64,000 nucleotides of DNA, from positions 41,270 to 105,269 of the forward strand of contig NZ_FZOD01000004.1 of NCBI RefSeq assembly GCF_900188345.1. Reading direction: 5' to 3'. This document shows positions 36,819 through 46,519 of the stretch, one piece after another. The notes beneath the pieces were generated by a model. The model ran no database searches and was not told the DNA's origin. It saw only the letters and a list, made by a program, of their open reading frames with translations. Origin of the DNA: Streptosporangium subroseum. GTDB taxonomy: Bacteria > Actinomycetota > Actinomycetes > Streptosporangiales > Streptosporangiaceae. Numbering within the stretch: the stretch's first letter is position 1; each line of letters starts with the position of its first letter. The translations under genes were made by a program, and so were the position numbers.

Positions 36819-39539
36819 TCAGTGCCCGGCGTCCTCCCAGGTGCGGCCGACGCCCAGGGAGACCACCAGCGGGACACGCAGGGAGTAGGCGGCGTTCATC
36901 CGGTCGGTGACCAGCTCGCGCAGGGTCTCCAGCTCCCCCGGGGCCACCTCGAACACGAGTTCGTCGTGGACCTGGAGCAGCATCCGGGAGCCCAGCGTCG
37001 CCTCCTTCAGCGCGCTCTGCACGTTGAGCATCGCGACCTTGATGATGTCGGCCGCCGAACCCTGGATCGGCGCGTTGAGCGCCATCCGCTCGGCCATCTC
37101 CCGGCGCTGGCGGTTGTCGCTGTTCAGGTCGGGCAGGTAGCGGCGGCGGCCCAGGATCGTCTCGGTGTAGCCGTCGTTCCTGGCCTGGGCGACGATCGCG
37201 TTGAGGAAGTCGCGGACACCCCCGAACTCCTCGAAGTATTCCTCCTTGAGCGCCTTGGCCTCCGACACCGGGATGCTGAGCTGCGCCGACAGCCCGAAGT
37301 CGGACAGTCCGTAGGCCAGGCCGTAGTTCATCGCCTTGATCTTGGCCCGCATCTCCCCGTTGACCTGCTCGGGCGCGATGTCGAAGACCCGGGCCGCGGT
37401 GGCCTTGTGGAAGTCGTGCCCGGACTCGAAGGACGCGATCAGCGCCTCGTCGCCGGACAGGTGGGCCATGATGCGCAGCTCGATCTGGCTGTAGTCGGCG
37501 GTCAGCAGCGTCTCGTAACCGGAACCGACGACAAAGCCCTGCCGGATCCGGCGGCCCTCGGAGGTGCGGATCGGGATGTTCTGCAGGTTGGGCTCCTTCG
37601 AGCTGAGCCGCCCGGTGGCCGCCATCGTCTGCTCGAACGTGGTGTGGATCCGCCCGTCGTCGGAGATCTCCTTGATCAGGCCCTCGACCGTGGTGCGCAG
37701 CTTGTCCTGGTCACGGTGGCGCAACATGATCGTCGGGAGCTCGTGGTCGGTCTGCGTGACCAGCCAGGCCAGCTGGGCGGCGTCGGTGCTGTAACCGGTC
37801 TTGATCTTCTTGGTCTTGGGCAGCGCGAGCTTGACGAACAGGATCTCCTGGAGCTGCTTGGGCGAGTTCAGGCTGAACTGCTCGCCCACGGCCGCGTGCG
37901 CCGCCTCGACGGCCTGCTTCACCGCCGCGCGGAACTCCGACTCCAGGCCGCCGAAGTAATCGCGGTCCGCGGCGATCCCGGCCCGCTCCAGCTCCGCCAG
38001 CACGGTGACCAGTGGCAACTCCACGTCGCTCATCAGGTAGGTGCCCCCACGCGGCTCCAGGAAGGCTTCCAGGGCGTCGGCCAGCTCCCGGACGGCCAAT
38101 GCCCTCAGCGCAAGGTCGCGGGCCGCGTCGTCGTCCTGGTCGTCGTCGAAGAGGCTCGCCTGGCCTCCGGCCTCCGCCTCTCCGCGCAGCTCACGCTGGA
38201 GATATGCCCTGGCCAGATCCTCCAGCGGGAACGACTTCTGCCCCGGCATCGCCAGATAGGCCGCCAGCGCGGTGTCACAGGAGAGGCCGCGTAGCTCCAT
38301 GCCCTGCGCCCACAGCGCCAGCATCGGGCCCTTGGCGTCATGCACGGCCTTGGCCTTCGACGCGTCGCCCAGCCAGGCGCGCAGGGCCCCCTCGTCGGAC
38401 TCGGTCAGCGTGGTGGGGTCGATGAACGCGGCCCGGCGCATGCCGTGCGCGCCCCCGGCGCCGTCGTCCGGCGCGGCGATCGCGATGCTGTCGATCCGGC
38501 CCGTGCCACTGCCGTACGCGCCCTTGAAGGCCAGACCCACCCGGCCCTCGGGCAGCGCACTCAGCCACGCGGCCACCTCGTCGGGTCCCAGCGCGGCGAC
38601 CTCGACCTCGAAGCCCTCCCCCGCCGCGACCTCCGCCGAACCGAGCGTCTTGAACAGCCGGTCGCGGATCTCGCCCCGGAACTCCAGCGCGTCGAGGATC
38701 TTGTTGATCTCGTCGCGGTCGGACGCGCCGACCGTCAGGCCCGAGACCTCGATCTCCAGCGGCACGTCACGGATCAGCTGGGTCAGGCGGCGGTTCATCA
38801 GCACCTGGTCGAGATGGTCGCGAAGCTTGTCGCCGACCTTGCCCTTGACCTCGTCGACCCGGTTGACCAGCTCCTCCAGCGAGCCGAACTCGCGGATCCA
38901 CTTGGCGGCGGTCTTCTCCCCGACCCCGGGGATGTTCTTGAGGTTGTCACTGGAATCGCCGCGAATGGCCGCGAAGTCCGGATATTGGGCCGGGGTGAGC
39001 TCGTATTTCTCCACCACCGCCTCGGGGGTGAACCTGGTCATGTTGCTGATCCCGATCCGGGTCATCAGCACCGTGACGCGATCGTCGACGAGCTGCAGCG
39101 CGTCACGGTCGCCGGTGACGATCAGCACGTTCATGTCCTGCTCGGCGGCCTGCGTGGCGAGGGTGGCGATCAGGTCGTCGGCCTCGTAACCCGCCAGCGA
39201 CAGGTGCGGGACGCGCACCGCGTCGAGCACCTCGTGGATCAGGCTCATCTGGCTGCGGAAGCTGTCGGGGCTCGCGCTCCGGTTCGCCTTGTACTCGGCG
39301 TACTCCTCGTGCCGGAACGTCGGCTCCGACCGGTCGAAGCAGACCGCCACGTGTGTGGGCTGCTCGTCGCGGAGCACGTTGACCAGCATCGAGGTGAACC
39401 CGTAAACCGCGTTGGTCGTCTGGCCCGTCGTCGTGGAGAAGTTTTCCTCGGGAAGGGCATAGAAGGCCCTGTACGCCAGGGAATGCCCGTCCAGCAACAG
39501 GAGACACGGACGAGTGGGGGTCGCTTCTTTCTTCGGCAC
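36819..39539 (-). CDS. polA: DNA polymerase I
   Basis: 906 residues. The N-terminal 5' nuclease domain (1-~310) has LLLLDGHSLAYRAFYALP, VTGDRDALQLV and GVGEKTAAKW. The middle 3'-5' exonuclease-like domain lacks the usual DxE triad, as in other actinobacterial Pol I. The polymerase domain carries motif A LLTADYSQIELRIMAHL, motif B with NYGLAYGLSDFGLS and motif C LLQVHDELVFEV. It acts in lagging-strand processing and repair. GTG at 39539. It is divergent from the thioesterase gene. Length is normal. Confidence 0.98.
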   Translation of the reverse strand: MPKKEATPTRPCLLLLDGHSLAYRAFYALPEENFSTTTGQTTNAVYGFTSMLVNVLRDEQPTHVAVCFDRSEPTFRHEEYAEYKANRSASPDSFRSQMSLIHEVLDAVRVPHLSLAGYEADDLIATLATQAAEQDMNVLIVTGDRDALQLVDDRVTVLMTRIGISNMTRFTPEAVVEKYELTPAQYPDFAAIRGDSSDNLKNIPGVGEKTAAKWIREFGSLEELVNRVDEVKGKVGDKLRDHLDQVLMNRRLTQLIRDVPLEIEVSGLTVGASDRDEINKILDALEFRGEIRDRLFKTLGSAEVAAGEGFEVEVAALGPDEVAAWLSALPEGRVGLAFKGAYGSGTGRIDSIAIAAPDDGAGGAHGMRRAAFIDPTTLTESDEGALRAWLGDASKAKAVHDAKGPMLALWAQGMELRGLSCDTALAAYLAMPGQKSFPLEDLARAYLQRELRGEAEAGGQASLFDDDQDDDAARDLALRALAVRELADALEAFLEPRGGTYLMSDVELPLVTVLAELERAGIAADRDYFGGLESEFRAAVKQAVEAAHAAVGEQFSLNSPKQLQEILFVKLALPKTKKIKTGYSTDAAQLAWLVTQTDHELPTIMLRHRDQDKLRTTVEGLIKEISDDGRIHTTFEQTMAATGRLSSKEPNLQNIPIRTSEGRRIRQGFVVGSGYETLLTADYSQIELRIMAHLSGDEALIASFESGHDFHKATAARVFDIAPEQVNGEMRAKIKAMNYGLAYGLSDFGLSAQLSIPVSEAKALKEEYFEEFGGVRDFLNAIVAQARNDGYTETILGRRRYLPDLNSDNRQRREMAERMALNAPIQGSAADIIKVAMLNVQSALKEATLGSRMLLQVHDELVFEVAPGELETLRELVTDRMNAAYSLRVPLVVSLGVGRTWEDAGH

Positions 39540-39601
39540 ACAGAAAGCCTAGTCTCCTGGTGCGACAGAAAACCTGGCCTCGCGTGACAGGAGACATCCC
39601 C

Positions 39602-40030
39602 TTGACCATGACAGACCCCGGCGACGTCAACTCAGGCATGGAAGAGCAGATCCGCGCCGCCCACACGAACACGCTCGTCGAGCGGATGGGCATCGAGATC
39701 ACCGAGGCGACCCCCCAGCGGGTGGTCGGCCGGATGCCGGTCGAGGGCAACACCCAGCCGTACGGCCTGCTGCACGGCGGCGCCTCATGCGTGCTCGCCG
39801 AGACCCTGGGCTCGATCGGCGCGGCGACCCACGCGGGACCCGGGCGCATCGCCATGGGCGTCGAGATCAACGCCACCCACCACCGCTCGGCCACCTCCGG
39901 GTACGTCACCGGCGTGGCCACCCAGGTGCACGGGGGCCGGACCCTCACCACCTACGAGATCGAGATCACCGACGAGCAGGACCGCCGGGTGTGCACCGCA
40001 CGCCTCACCTGCATGCTCCGCGACATCTGA
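39602..40030 (+). CDS. PaaI-family hotdog thioesterase
   Basis: About 142 residues. A hotdog fold with the signature GLLHGGASCVLAETLGS, whose Glu is the probable catalytic residue, then the VEINATHHRSATSGYVTG strands. It hydrolyses an acyl- or aryl-CoA; such proteins sit beside polA in many actinobacteria. The start is probably TTG at 39602, where AGGAG lies 8 nt upstream; the ATG two codons later is 14 nt from it. Confidence 0.88.
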   Translation: MTMTDPGDVNSGMEEQIRAAHTNTLVERMGIEITEATPQRVVGRMPVEGNTQPYGLLHGGASCVLAETLGSIGAATHAGPGRIAMGVEINATHHRSATSGYVTGVATQVHGGRTLTTYEIEITDEQDRRVCTARLTCMLRDI

Positions 40031-40137
40031 TCACATCGCGTATTCGATCATAACCCGACCACGTTTTTGCCTTTCTGGCGCAACTGATCGGATACGCTGG
40101 GTGACATCGACGCCCGCGGGGAGGCCGAGTAGAAAAC

Positions 40138-40250
40138 GTACAGGGTCGGGGAAGCTCTGTACGGCGCCAAAGGCCTTCCCCGGGCTCGTCGGACTCCACG
40201 GGTGAGCCCGGGCCGGAATCCACCCGGCCGCCCTCTCCCGCCAGGGGTCC
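40138..40250 (+). ncRNA. Candidate structured RNA in convergent gap (unconfirmed)
   Basis: The 288-bp gap between the thioesterase and the ABC ATPase is dense in mutually exclusive pairings. GTACAG 40138-40143 pairs with CTGTAC 40157-40162. CGGGGAAG 40147-40154 pairs with CTTCCCCG 40175-40182. CCCGGGCTC 40179-40187 pairs with GAGCCCGGG 40204-40212. GGCCGG 40211-40216 pairs with CCGGCC 40224-40229. The first two sets interleave like a pseudoknot and the second and third compete. No gene follows on the plus strand, so it would be a free small RNA or a long 3' UTR. I recognise no known class, and the promoter is not clear. Confidence 0.35.
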
Positions 40251-40269
40251 TGTTCACGCCCATCGACAC

Positions 40270-40306
40270 CTGTACGGCCCGCACCGCGCAGACGCGGGCC
40301 GTACAG
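40270..40306. terminator. Hairpin terminator at the end of the polar amino-acid ABC operon
   Basis: Perfect 13-bp arms (40270-40282 and 40294-40306) with an 11-nt loop, 13 bp beyond the stop of the ABC ATPase gene. No T-run, but position and strength support bidirectional termination between convergent units. Confidence 0.75.
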
Positions 40307-40318
40307 GAACGAGACGAC

Positions 40319-41074
<756 letters not shown>

Positions 41075-41079
41075 CGGAG

Positions 41080-41931
41080 TCACCGTCCCTTCATCTGACG
41101 CTTCTCCAGCCGGGACGCGAGATAGCCCAGCGGAATGGTGACCAGGAGGTATGTCACGCCGACGACCAGGAGAGGCGTGGCGTTGGCGAAGGTCGAGGCC
41201 GTGTCGTTGCCGAACTTCGTGAGCTCGACGTACTCGCCGGAGACACCGAGGAACAGCACCAGCGAGGAGTCCTTGAGCAGGGACACGAACTGGTTGGTCG
41301 TCGGCGGGATGACGATCCGGACGGCCTGCGGGATGACGATGGAGATCATCCCCCGGCTGTAGGACATGCCCAGCGAACGGGCCGCCTCCAGCTGCCCCTT
41401 GGGCACCGCCTGCAGGCCCGCCCGGAGCGTCTCGGCCATGTAGGCGGATCCCACGACGGTCAGTCCCAGGATGCCCTGGCCGTAGGTGCCGCCGGGCACC
41501 TCGAAGCCGGGCAGGGCCAGCGGCAGGAAGAGGATGAACAGGAAGATCAGTACGGCGGGCAGCCCCCGGAAGATCTCGATGTAGACGACCGCGATCCACC
41601 GGTACGGCCGCACCGACGACAACCGCATCAGCGCGAACAGCAGGCCGAGCAGGAAGGCGAAAACGAAACCGCCCACCGAATAGATGATCGTGTTCAGCAG
41701 CGCGACCGTGAACAGATCCGGCAGCATCTGTGACGCGACTTCAGACTTGGCGAAGTTCTGGGCGAGGGAGCCCCACTCGATGCGGGTGACGAGGAAGACG
41801 GCCACGACCACCAGCACGACGTACTGGACGGCCCGGCTGATCTGCTGCTTCTTACGCGGGCTGAGCTTGGTCCTGCCGGGGGGCGCCCCGGCAGGACCTG
41901 GCGACTCAGCCGTCGTCGACTGATCTGTCAT
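41080..41931 (-). CDS. Polar amino-acid ABC transporter permease (HisM/GlnP type)
   Basis: 283 residues. A cytoplasmic N-terminal tail (~30 residues, Pro/Gly/Lys rich) precedes five to six membrane segments. The EAA loop that docks the ATPase is [27 protein letters not shown], and [14 protein letters not shown] is the typical His/Glu/Gln/Arg/opine-family stretch. Only one permease is encoded, so the transporter is probably a homodimer. It lies between the binding-protein and ATPase genes with 3-5 bp gaps, so all three are one transcript. Confidence 0.94.
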   Translation of the reverse strand: MTDQSTTAESPGPAGAPPGRTKLSPRKKQQISRAVQYVVLVVVAVFLVTRIEWGSLAQNFAKSEVASQMLPDLFTVALLNTIIYSVGGFVFAFLLGLLFALMRLSSVRPYRWIAVVYIEIFRGLPAVLIFLFILFLPLALPGFEVPGGTYGQGILGLTVVGSAYMAETLRAGLQAVPKGQLEAARSLGMSYSRGMISIVIPQAVRIVIPPTTNQFVSLLKDSSLVLFLGVSGEYVELTKFGNDTASTFANATPLLVVGVTYLLVTIPLGYLASRLEKRQMKGR

Positions 41932-41934
41932 GGG

Positions 41935-42798
41935 TTAGCCGAGCTCGCCGGGCTTCTTGCCGAACCACTTCATGAAGATCGCGTCGTAGGTGCCGTCCGA
42001 CTTGGCCGTCGTGATCGCGTCGTTGATGGCCTTGAGCAGGATCGGGTCGGCGCCCTTCTTCAGGCCGATGCCGTACTGCTCACCGGTGTCCAGGCTGCCA
42101 CCCAGCTCGAAGCCGGCGGCGATGTCCGGCTTCTTCAGCCAGGTCAGGACGACGGGCAGGTCCTGGACGATCACGTCGACCTGGCCGGACTGCAGGCCGA
42201 GCAGCTCCTTGGGAGAGTCGGCGAACGCCTTCGGGTCCAGACCCGCCTTCTTGGCTTCGTCAAGGCCCGTGGTCGAGGCCTGGGCGCCGAGCTTGAGGTT
42301 CTGGGCCTTGACCTCCTCCAGCGTCTTGGCCGTCACGCCCTTCTTGACCAGCAGTGCCTGGGTGGCGTCGAAGTAGGGAACCGAGAAGTCGATGTTCGCC
42401 TGACGCTCGGGGTTGATGGTCATGCCGGCGGCCGCGACGTCGCACTTGCCGGCGGCCATCGCCGCGCCGCTCTTGATGATGGCGAAGTCGATGTCGACGA
42501 TCTCCTGCGTCAGGCCGAGCTTCTTGGCCGCCAGGTCGACGATGTCCACGTCGAAGCCGACGGTCTTGTCGCCCTCCTTGAACTCGAAGGGCTCATACGG
42601 AAGGTTCGTGCAGGTGGTCAGCTTGCCGGGAGTGACAAGCTTGGGACCGGCAGCGGCCGCGGGGGCGCCCGACGAGGCACCGTCGCTCGGGCTCGCGCTG
42701 GTGGTGGAGCCACCGCCGCAGGCCGACAGGCCGAGCACACCGGCCACGGCCACCGCGCCCACCGAGAGCGCACGACGGGAAACAAAACTCAGGCCCAC
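41935..42798 (-). CDS. Polar amino-acid ABC transporter substrate-binding lipoprotein
   Basis: 287 residues. A signal peptide with lipobox LSAC (Cys ~27) is followed by a Gly/Ser/Ala-rich spacer and an SBP family 3 domain: LVTPGKLTTCTNLPYEPFEF, VGFDVDIVDLAAKKLGL, AAGMTINPERQANIDFSVPYF and DVIVQDLPVV. It should be lipid-anchored outside the membrane and feed the permease. ATG at 42798 after an AGGAGG-like CGTAAGGAGGCC. An inverted repeat 47-73 bp upstream (42845-42871) may control it. Confidence 0.95.
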   Translation of the reverse strand: MGLSFVSRRALSVGAVAVAGVLGLSACGGGSTTSASPSDGASSGAPAAAAGPKLVTPGKLTTCTNLPYEPFEFKEGDKTVGFDVDIVDLAAKKLGLTQEIVDIDFAIIKSGAAMAAGKCDVAAAGMTINPERQANIDFSVPYFDATQALLVKKGVTAKTLEEVKAQNLKLGAQASTTGLDEAKKAGLDPKAFADSPKELLGLQSGQVDVIVQDLPVVLTWLKKPDIAAGFELGGSLDTGEQYGIGLKKGADPILLKAINDAITTAKSDGTYDAIFMKWFGKKPGELG

Positions 42799-43142
42799 AA
42801 CGGCCTCCTTACGGTGAAATGTCGCATCTTGTATGAATACCTCAGTGCAGGTGATGCTTCCTCACCTGCACGACCATGCAGATCACCAGTACGACACAAT
42901 TCGGACAACAACCGCGTTCGAGATTCCCTTATCAGTAACGTCTTCCCATCATGGAACCGGAGGGGTCCATTCACCGAATCGAATGGCCGCCATCCCGCCC
43001 CGGCGCGGCGACCGGGAACCGGATTCCGGGAGGTCACACACCCGCCCGGCCACCCGGACATCGAGCCCCGGCGCCACCTCCACCGGATCCGGGCACCGCC
43101 CGCACATTGAATTCGAAAGCCGCCTCGATTACTTTGCCCGAT
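42799..43142. other. Divergent control region between the amino-acid transporter and a lipoprotein gene
   Basis: 344 bp, less GC-rich on the left half. It holds the inverted repeat at 42845-42871 and presumably the promoters of both divergent units. Open frames crossing it show no family signature. Confidence 0.5.
42845..42871 (-). promoter_or_regulatory. Perfect 10-bp inverted repeat upstream of the polar amino-acid transporter
   Basis: GTGCAGGTGA at 42845-42854 and TCACCTGCAC at 42862-42871, with a 7-nt spacer. It could be a dimer operator on DNA or a hairpin in the leader RNA. It lies 47 bp before the binding-protein ATG; a weak TTGTCC is seen further upstream. Confidence 0.55.
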
Positions 43143-43706
43143 GTGCGAAACCCCCTAATCCTGTTCACCGGTGCCGCCATGGCCGCCGCCGCCGTCCTGA
43201 CCGGCTGCACCGGAACGGATCCGGTGAGATCCGCCTCCCCCACGGCCACCCCCACGCCGACCTACGAACTGCCGCCCCGCCCGGTACGCCCGAGCGAGCG
43301 CCCCGTCACCGCCGGGCCCGTCAACGACGGCGACACCCGCTTCCAGGTGATCGGCCTGCAGACCGGCCTGAGCGGCTTCTTCGGCACCCACGCCGAATGG
43401 CAGGCCAAGGGCCAGTACGTGGTCGTACGGATCGTCGTGGAGAACCCCGGCCGCGCCAACTCCCGCTTCGTGGCGGGGCGGCAGAAACTCGTCGCGGCCG
43501 ACGGCGCGACCTACGCCGTCGACAAATTCGCCCAGGCCATCAAACGCCAGCCCGACACGCTCCCGCTCGGCGCCGGGGTCAGAATCGAGATGGACCTCTG
43601 GTTCGACATTCCCAAGGAGGCGAAGGTCACCGCGATCCGGCTGTTCGGCGACCCGCCGCTGGGCTCGAGCGCCGCCACCGACGGCGCCGAGGTACCCCTG
43701 CCGTAG
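43143..43706 (+). CDS. Small DUF4352-like secreted lipoprotein
   Basis: About 187 residues from a GTG at 43143; a TTG three codons upstream is possible. Signal peptide RNPLILFTGAAMAAAAVLTGC ends in lipobox LTGC. A Thr/Pro-rich spacer leads to an immunoglobulin-like beta domain with the YVVVRIVVENPGRANSRF strand and the KLVAADGATYAVD pattern of DUF4352-type telokin-like domains. Function unknown; it is probably lipid-anchored on the outer face. No good ribosome-binding site is visible, so the start is unsure. It is convergent with livF across a terminator hairpin. Confidence 0.8.
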   Translation: MRNPLILFTGAAMAAAAVLTGCTGTDPVRSASPTATPTPTYELPPRPVRPSERPVTAGPVNDGDTRFQVIGLQTGLSGFFGTHAEWQAKGQYVVVRIVVENPGRANSRFVAGRQKLVAADGATYAVDKFAQAIKRQPDTLPLGAGVRIEMDLWFDIPKEAKVTAIRLFGDPPLGSSAATDGAEVPLP

Positions 43707-43732
43707 AAGGTCGTAGAACGTCCTGAAACAGA

Positions 43733-43764
43733 CGGGCCCGCCGCATCTGCGCGCGACGGGCCCG
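43733..43764. terminator. Hairpin between convergent lipoprotein gene and livF
   Basis: CGGGCCCG occurs at 43733-43740 and 43757-43764. The octamer is its own reverse complement, so the copies can pair across a 16-nt loop. It lies midway in the 77-bp convergent gap. Confidence 0.65.
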
Positions 43765-43783
43765 GGGTGTCACGTGGTACGGC

Positions 43784-44518
43784 TTACGCCTGCCCCTCCG
43801 GAACCTCTGGTGCGACGGCACCGCCCAGATAGGCGGCCTGCACGGCGGGGTCGTTGAGCAGATCCGCGGCGGGCGCGCTCTTGACCACCTTCCCGGTCTC
43901 CAGAACGTAGGCCCGATGGGCCAGCTTCAGCGCCTGCTGGGCGTTCTGCTCCACCAGCAGCACCGTGGTGCCACGGCGGTTGATCTCCGCGATGATGGAG
44001 AAGATCTGCTGCACCAGCAGCGGCGCCAGACCCATCGACGGCTCGTCCAGCAACAGCACCTTCGGCTTGGCCATCAGGGCACGGCCGATGGCGAGCATCT
44101 GCTGCTCGCCGCCGGACATCGTCCCGCCCATCTGGACCCTGCGCTCGGCCAGCCGCGGGAACAGCTCGTACACCTCCGCCAGATCGGCGGAGAAGTCACC
44201 CGAACGCGTGTAGGCGCCCATCAGCAGGTTGTCGTGCACCGTCATACCGGGGAAGATGCCCCGGCCCTCGGGCGCCTGACCCAGACCCGCGACAACACGC
44301 CGGTGGCCGGGCAGCTTGCTGATGTCCTTGCCGTCGAAGGAGATGCTCCCCGACGACAGGCCACGCAGACCCGAGATCGTCTTCAGGGTCGTGGTCTTGC
44401 CCGCCCCGTTCGCTCCGATGAGCGTGACGATCTCGCCCTCGTTCACCTCGACCGAGATGCCCTTGAGCGCCTCGATCTTGCCGTAGTGGACATGGATGTC
44501 CTTGACCTCAAGAAGCAT
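43784..44518 (-). CDS. livF: Branched-chain amino-acid ABC transporter ATP-binding protein LivF
   Basis: 244 residues. Walker A GANGAGKTTT, signature MSGGEQQMLAIGRAL, Walker B VLLLDEPSMGLAP and the H-loop region VEQNA are typical of LivF. Its start overlaps the end of livG by 11 bp. It is the last of the livH-M-G-F run and shares a role in importing leucine, isoleucine and valine or related compounds. Confidence 0.95.
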   Translation of the reverse strand: MLLEVKDIHVHYGKIEALKGISVEVNEGEIVTLIGANGAGKTTTLKTISGLRGLSSGSISFDGKDISKLPGHRRVVAGLGQAPEGRGIFPGMTVHDNLLMGAYTRSGDFSADLAEVYELFPRLAERRVQMGGTMSGGEQQMLAIGRALMAKPKVLLLDEPSMGLAPLLVQQIFSIIAEINRRGTTVLLVEQNAQQALKLAHRAYVLETGKVVKSAPAADLLNDPAVQAAYLGGAVAPEVPEGQA

Positions 44519-45353
44519 CTGCGGGAGCCCCCAAATACGCCTCGACGACCCGAGGGTCGTTCCGCACCTCGTCCGGCAGGCCGTCGGCGATCTTCTGACC
44601 GAAGTCCAGCACCGCGATACGGTCGCTGATGCCCATGATGAGGCTCATGTCGTGCTCGATGATCAGAATCGTACGGCCGGCGTCCCGGATATCCCGGATC
44701 AGCTGCTGCAGCGCGATCTTCTCCGCCGGGTTCATACCGGCGGCGGGCTCGTCCAGCAGGAGCAGCTTCGGCTGGGTCGCCAGCGCACGGGCGATCTCCA
44801 GCCGGCGCTGGTCACCGTAGGGCAGGTTCTTGGCGTGGTCGTTCGCGCGGTGCGCGATACCGACGAAGTCAAGCAGCTCCATCGCCAGCTCACGACCGCC
44901 GCGCTCGGCCGTACGGTGCCAGGGAAGCCCCAGCGCCACACTGACCACACCCGACCTGTGATGCGCGTCGGCGCCCACCATGACGTTCTCGATCGCCGTC
45001 ATGTTGTGGAACAGCCGGATGTTCTGGAACGTCCGGGCGATGCCACGCTTCGTGATCTTGAAACGCTTGACGCCGCTGATCTTCTCACCCAGGAAGCGGA
45101 TCTCTCCCTCGGTCGGCTGGTAGACACCGGTCACCACGTTGAAGACCGTTGTCTTGCCGGCGCCGTTCGGGCCGATGAGAGCGAAGATCTCACCCTCGTT
45201 GATGGTCAGATCGACCTCGCGCAGCGCCGTGACACCGCCGAAGCGCATGACGAGGCTCTTCAGCTCCAGCATCGCGCGACCGCTCCGCTCCTGGACCTGC
45301 ACGGGCTCCGGCTCCGGCTCCTGAACCGCCTCCGCGTTCACATCAGCGCTCAC
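44508..45353 (-). CDS. livG: Branched-chain amino-acid ABC transporter ATP-binding protein LivG
   Basis: 281 residues. An acidic N-terminal tail (~27 residues) precedes the ATPase domain: GPNGAGKTTVFNVVTG, YGDQRRLEIARAL (LivG-type signature without SGG), LLLLDEPAAGMNP and IIEHDM. The tail is longer than in E. coli LivG. The GTG start at 45353 overlaps the livM stop by 4 bp (GTGA). Confidence 0.95.
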   Translation of the reverse strand: MSADVNAEAVQEPEPEPVQVQERSGRAMLELKSLVMRFGGVTALREVDLTINEGEIFALIGPNGAGKTTVFNVVTGVYQPTEGEIRFLGEKISGVKRFKITKRGIARTFQNIRLFHNMTAIENVMVGADAHHRSGVVSVALGLPWHRTAERGGRELAMELLDFVGIAHRANDHAKNLPYGDQRRLEIARALATQPKLLLLDEPAAGMNPAEKIALQQLIRDIRDAGRTILIIEHDMSLIMGISDRIAVLDFGQKIADGLPDEVRNDPRVVEAYLGAPADAS

Positions 45354-46519
45354 TTGGAAGCCACCTCCTCGCCATGCGCCTCGGGCCCGGGCACCTCTGC
45401 GCCGAGCGTACCCATCCCACCTGATCCCTCTTTCAGCTCCGCCCTGCGTTGACGCGATGGAAGCAGACCCTCGGGACGGAAGATCATCAGCGCGACGAGC
45501 ACCGCACCGAAGATCAACATGCGGTACTCCTCCAGACCGCGGAAACGCTCAGGCAGCCACGCCACCACAAACGCGCCCAGCATGACACCCGGAAGGTTGC
45601 CCGCGCCGCCCATGACCACCGCGGCCAGGATCGTCGCCGACAGCAGGAACTGGAAGTCGTTCGGGTTGATCGAGATGGACTTCGCCGCCCACAGCACACC
45701 CATCGAACCACCGATGGAGGCACCGATCGCGAACGCCAGCATCTTGAACCGGAACGTCGGCACGCCCATGACCTCGGCCGCGTCCTCGTCCTCACGGATC
45801 GCCGCCCAGGCCCGCCCGACACGGCTCTTCTCCCAGCGCTTCACCAGGATGATCACAATGACGGCCAAGCCCACCAGCAGGTAGTAGTAGGGCTTGGGGT
45901 CCAGCACGCCGTACTTGAGAGGCTCGATGCCGCCCAGCAGGTTGGAGACATCCACTCCGAAGATATGGAGATCGTTGATGCTCGGCGGGTGCGGGATCCC
46001 GCGGATGCCGTTCGGGCCACCGATCTCGTCGGTGTTACGGGCGGTGATACGGATGATCTCACCGAAGCCCAGCGTGACGATCGCCAGATAGTCACCGCGC
46101 AACCGCAGCGTCGGAGCGCCCAGCGTGATGCCCGACAGCGCACACAACGTGATGCCGACCAGCATGATGACCCAGAAGTTCCAGCCGAGCCTGGTGCCGA
46201 TCAACGCCATCGCGTAACCGCCCACCGCGTAGAACGCGACAAACCCCAGGTCGAGCAGACCCGCCTGACCGACCACCACGTTCAGGCCGATCGCCAGGAC
46301 CACATAGGTCCCGATCGGGAAGAACAGGATGCTCGCCCAGTCGGTGTCGGGCGACATGAAGCTGCCGATGCTGTCCGACGGCAGCAACAGAGCCACCACG
46401 ATCAGCAACAGATAGACGATCCACCGCTGCCAACCCGGGGTGCTCAGCCAGCGATCGTGCATGACGTCGCCGAAGTTGCCAAGTCCGGTACGGAAACGTG
46501 CCAGGGGATTCTGGTTCAT
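45350..46519 (-). CDS. livM: Branched-chain amino-acid ABC transporter permease LivM
   Basis: 389 residues. Eight to nine membrane segments. The LivM signature LTLGFGEIIRI is seen as VTLGFGEIIRITARN, with GPNGIRGIPHPP and the EAA-like SRVGRAWAAIREDEDAAEVMG loop that contacts the ATPases. An extra ~40-residue cytoplasmic C-terminal tail is Glu/Gly rich. It overlaps livH by 4 bp (ATGA) and livG by 4 bp, so expression is tightly coupled. Confidence 0.95.
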   Translation of the reverse strand: MNQNPLARFRTGLGNFGDVMHDRWLSTPGWQRWIVYLLLIVVALLLPSDSIGSFMSPDTDWASILFFPIGTYVVLAIGLNVVVGQAGLLDLGFVAFYAVGGYAMALIGTRLGWNFWVIMLVGITLCALSGITLGAPTLRLRGDYLAIVTLGFGEIIRITARNTDEIGGPNGIRGIPHPPSINDLHIFGVDVSNLLGGIEPLKYGVLDPKPYYYLLVGLAVIVIILVKRWEKSRVGRAWAAIREDEDAAEVMGVPTFRFKMLAFAIGASIGGSMGVLWAAKSISINPNDFQFLLSATILAAVVMGGAGNLPGVMLGAFVVAWLPERFRGLEEYRMLIFGAVLVALMIFRPEGLLPSRQRRAELKEGSGGMGTLGAEVPGPEAHGEEVASK

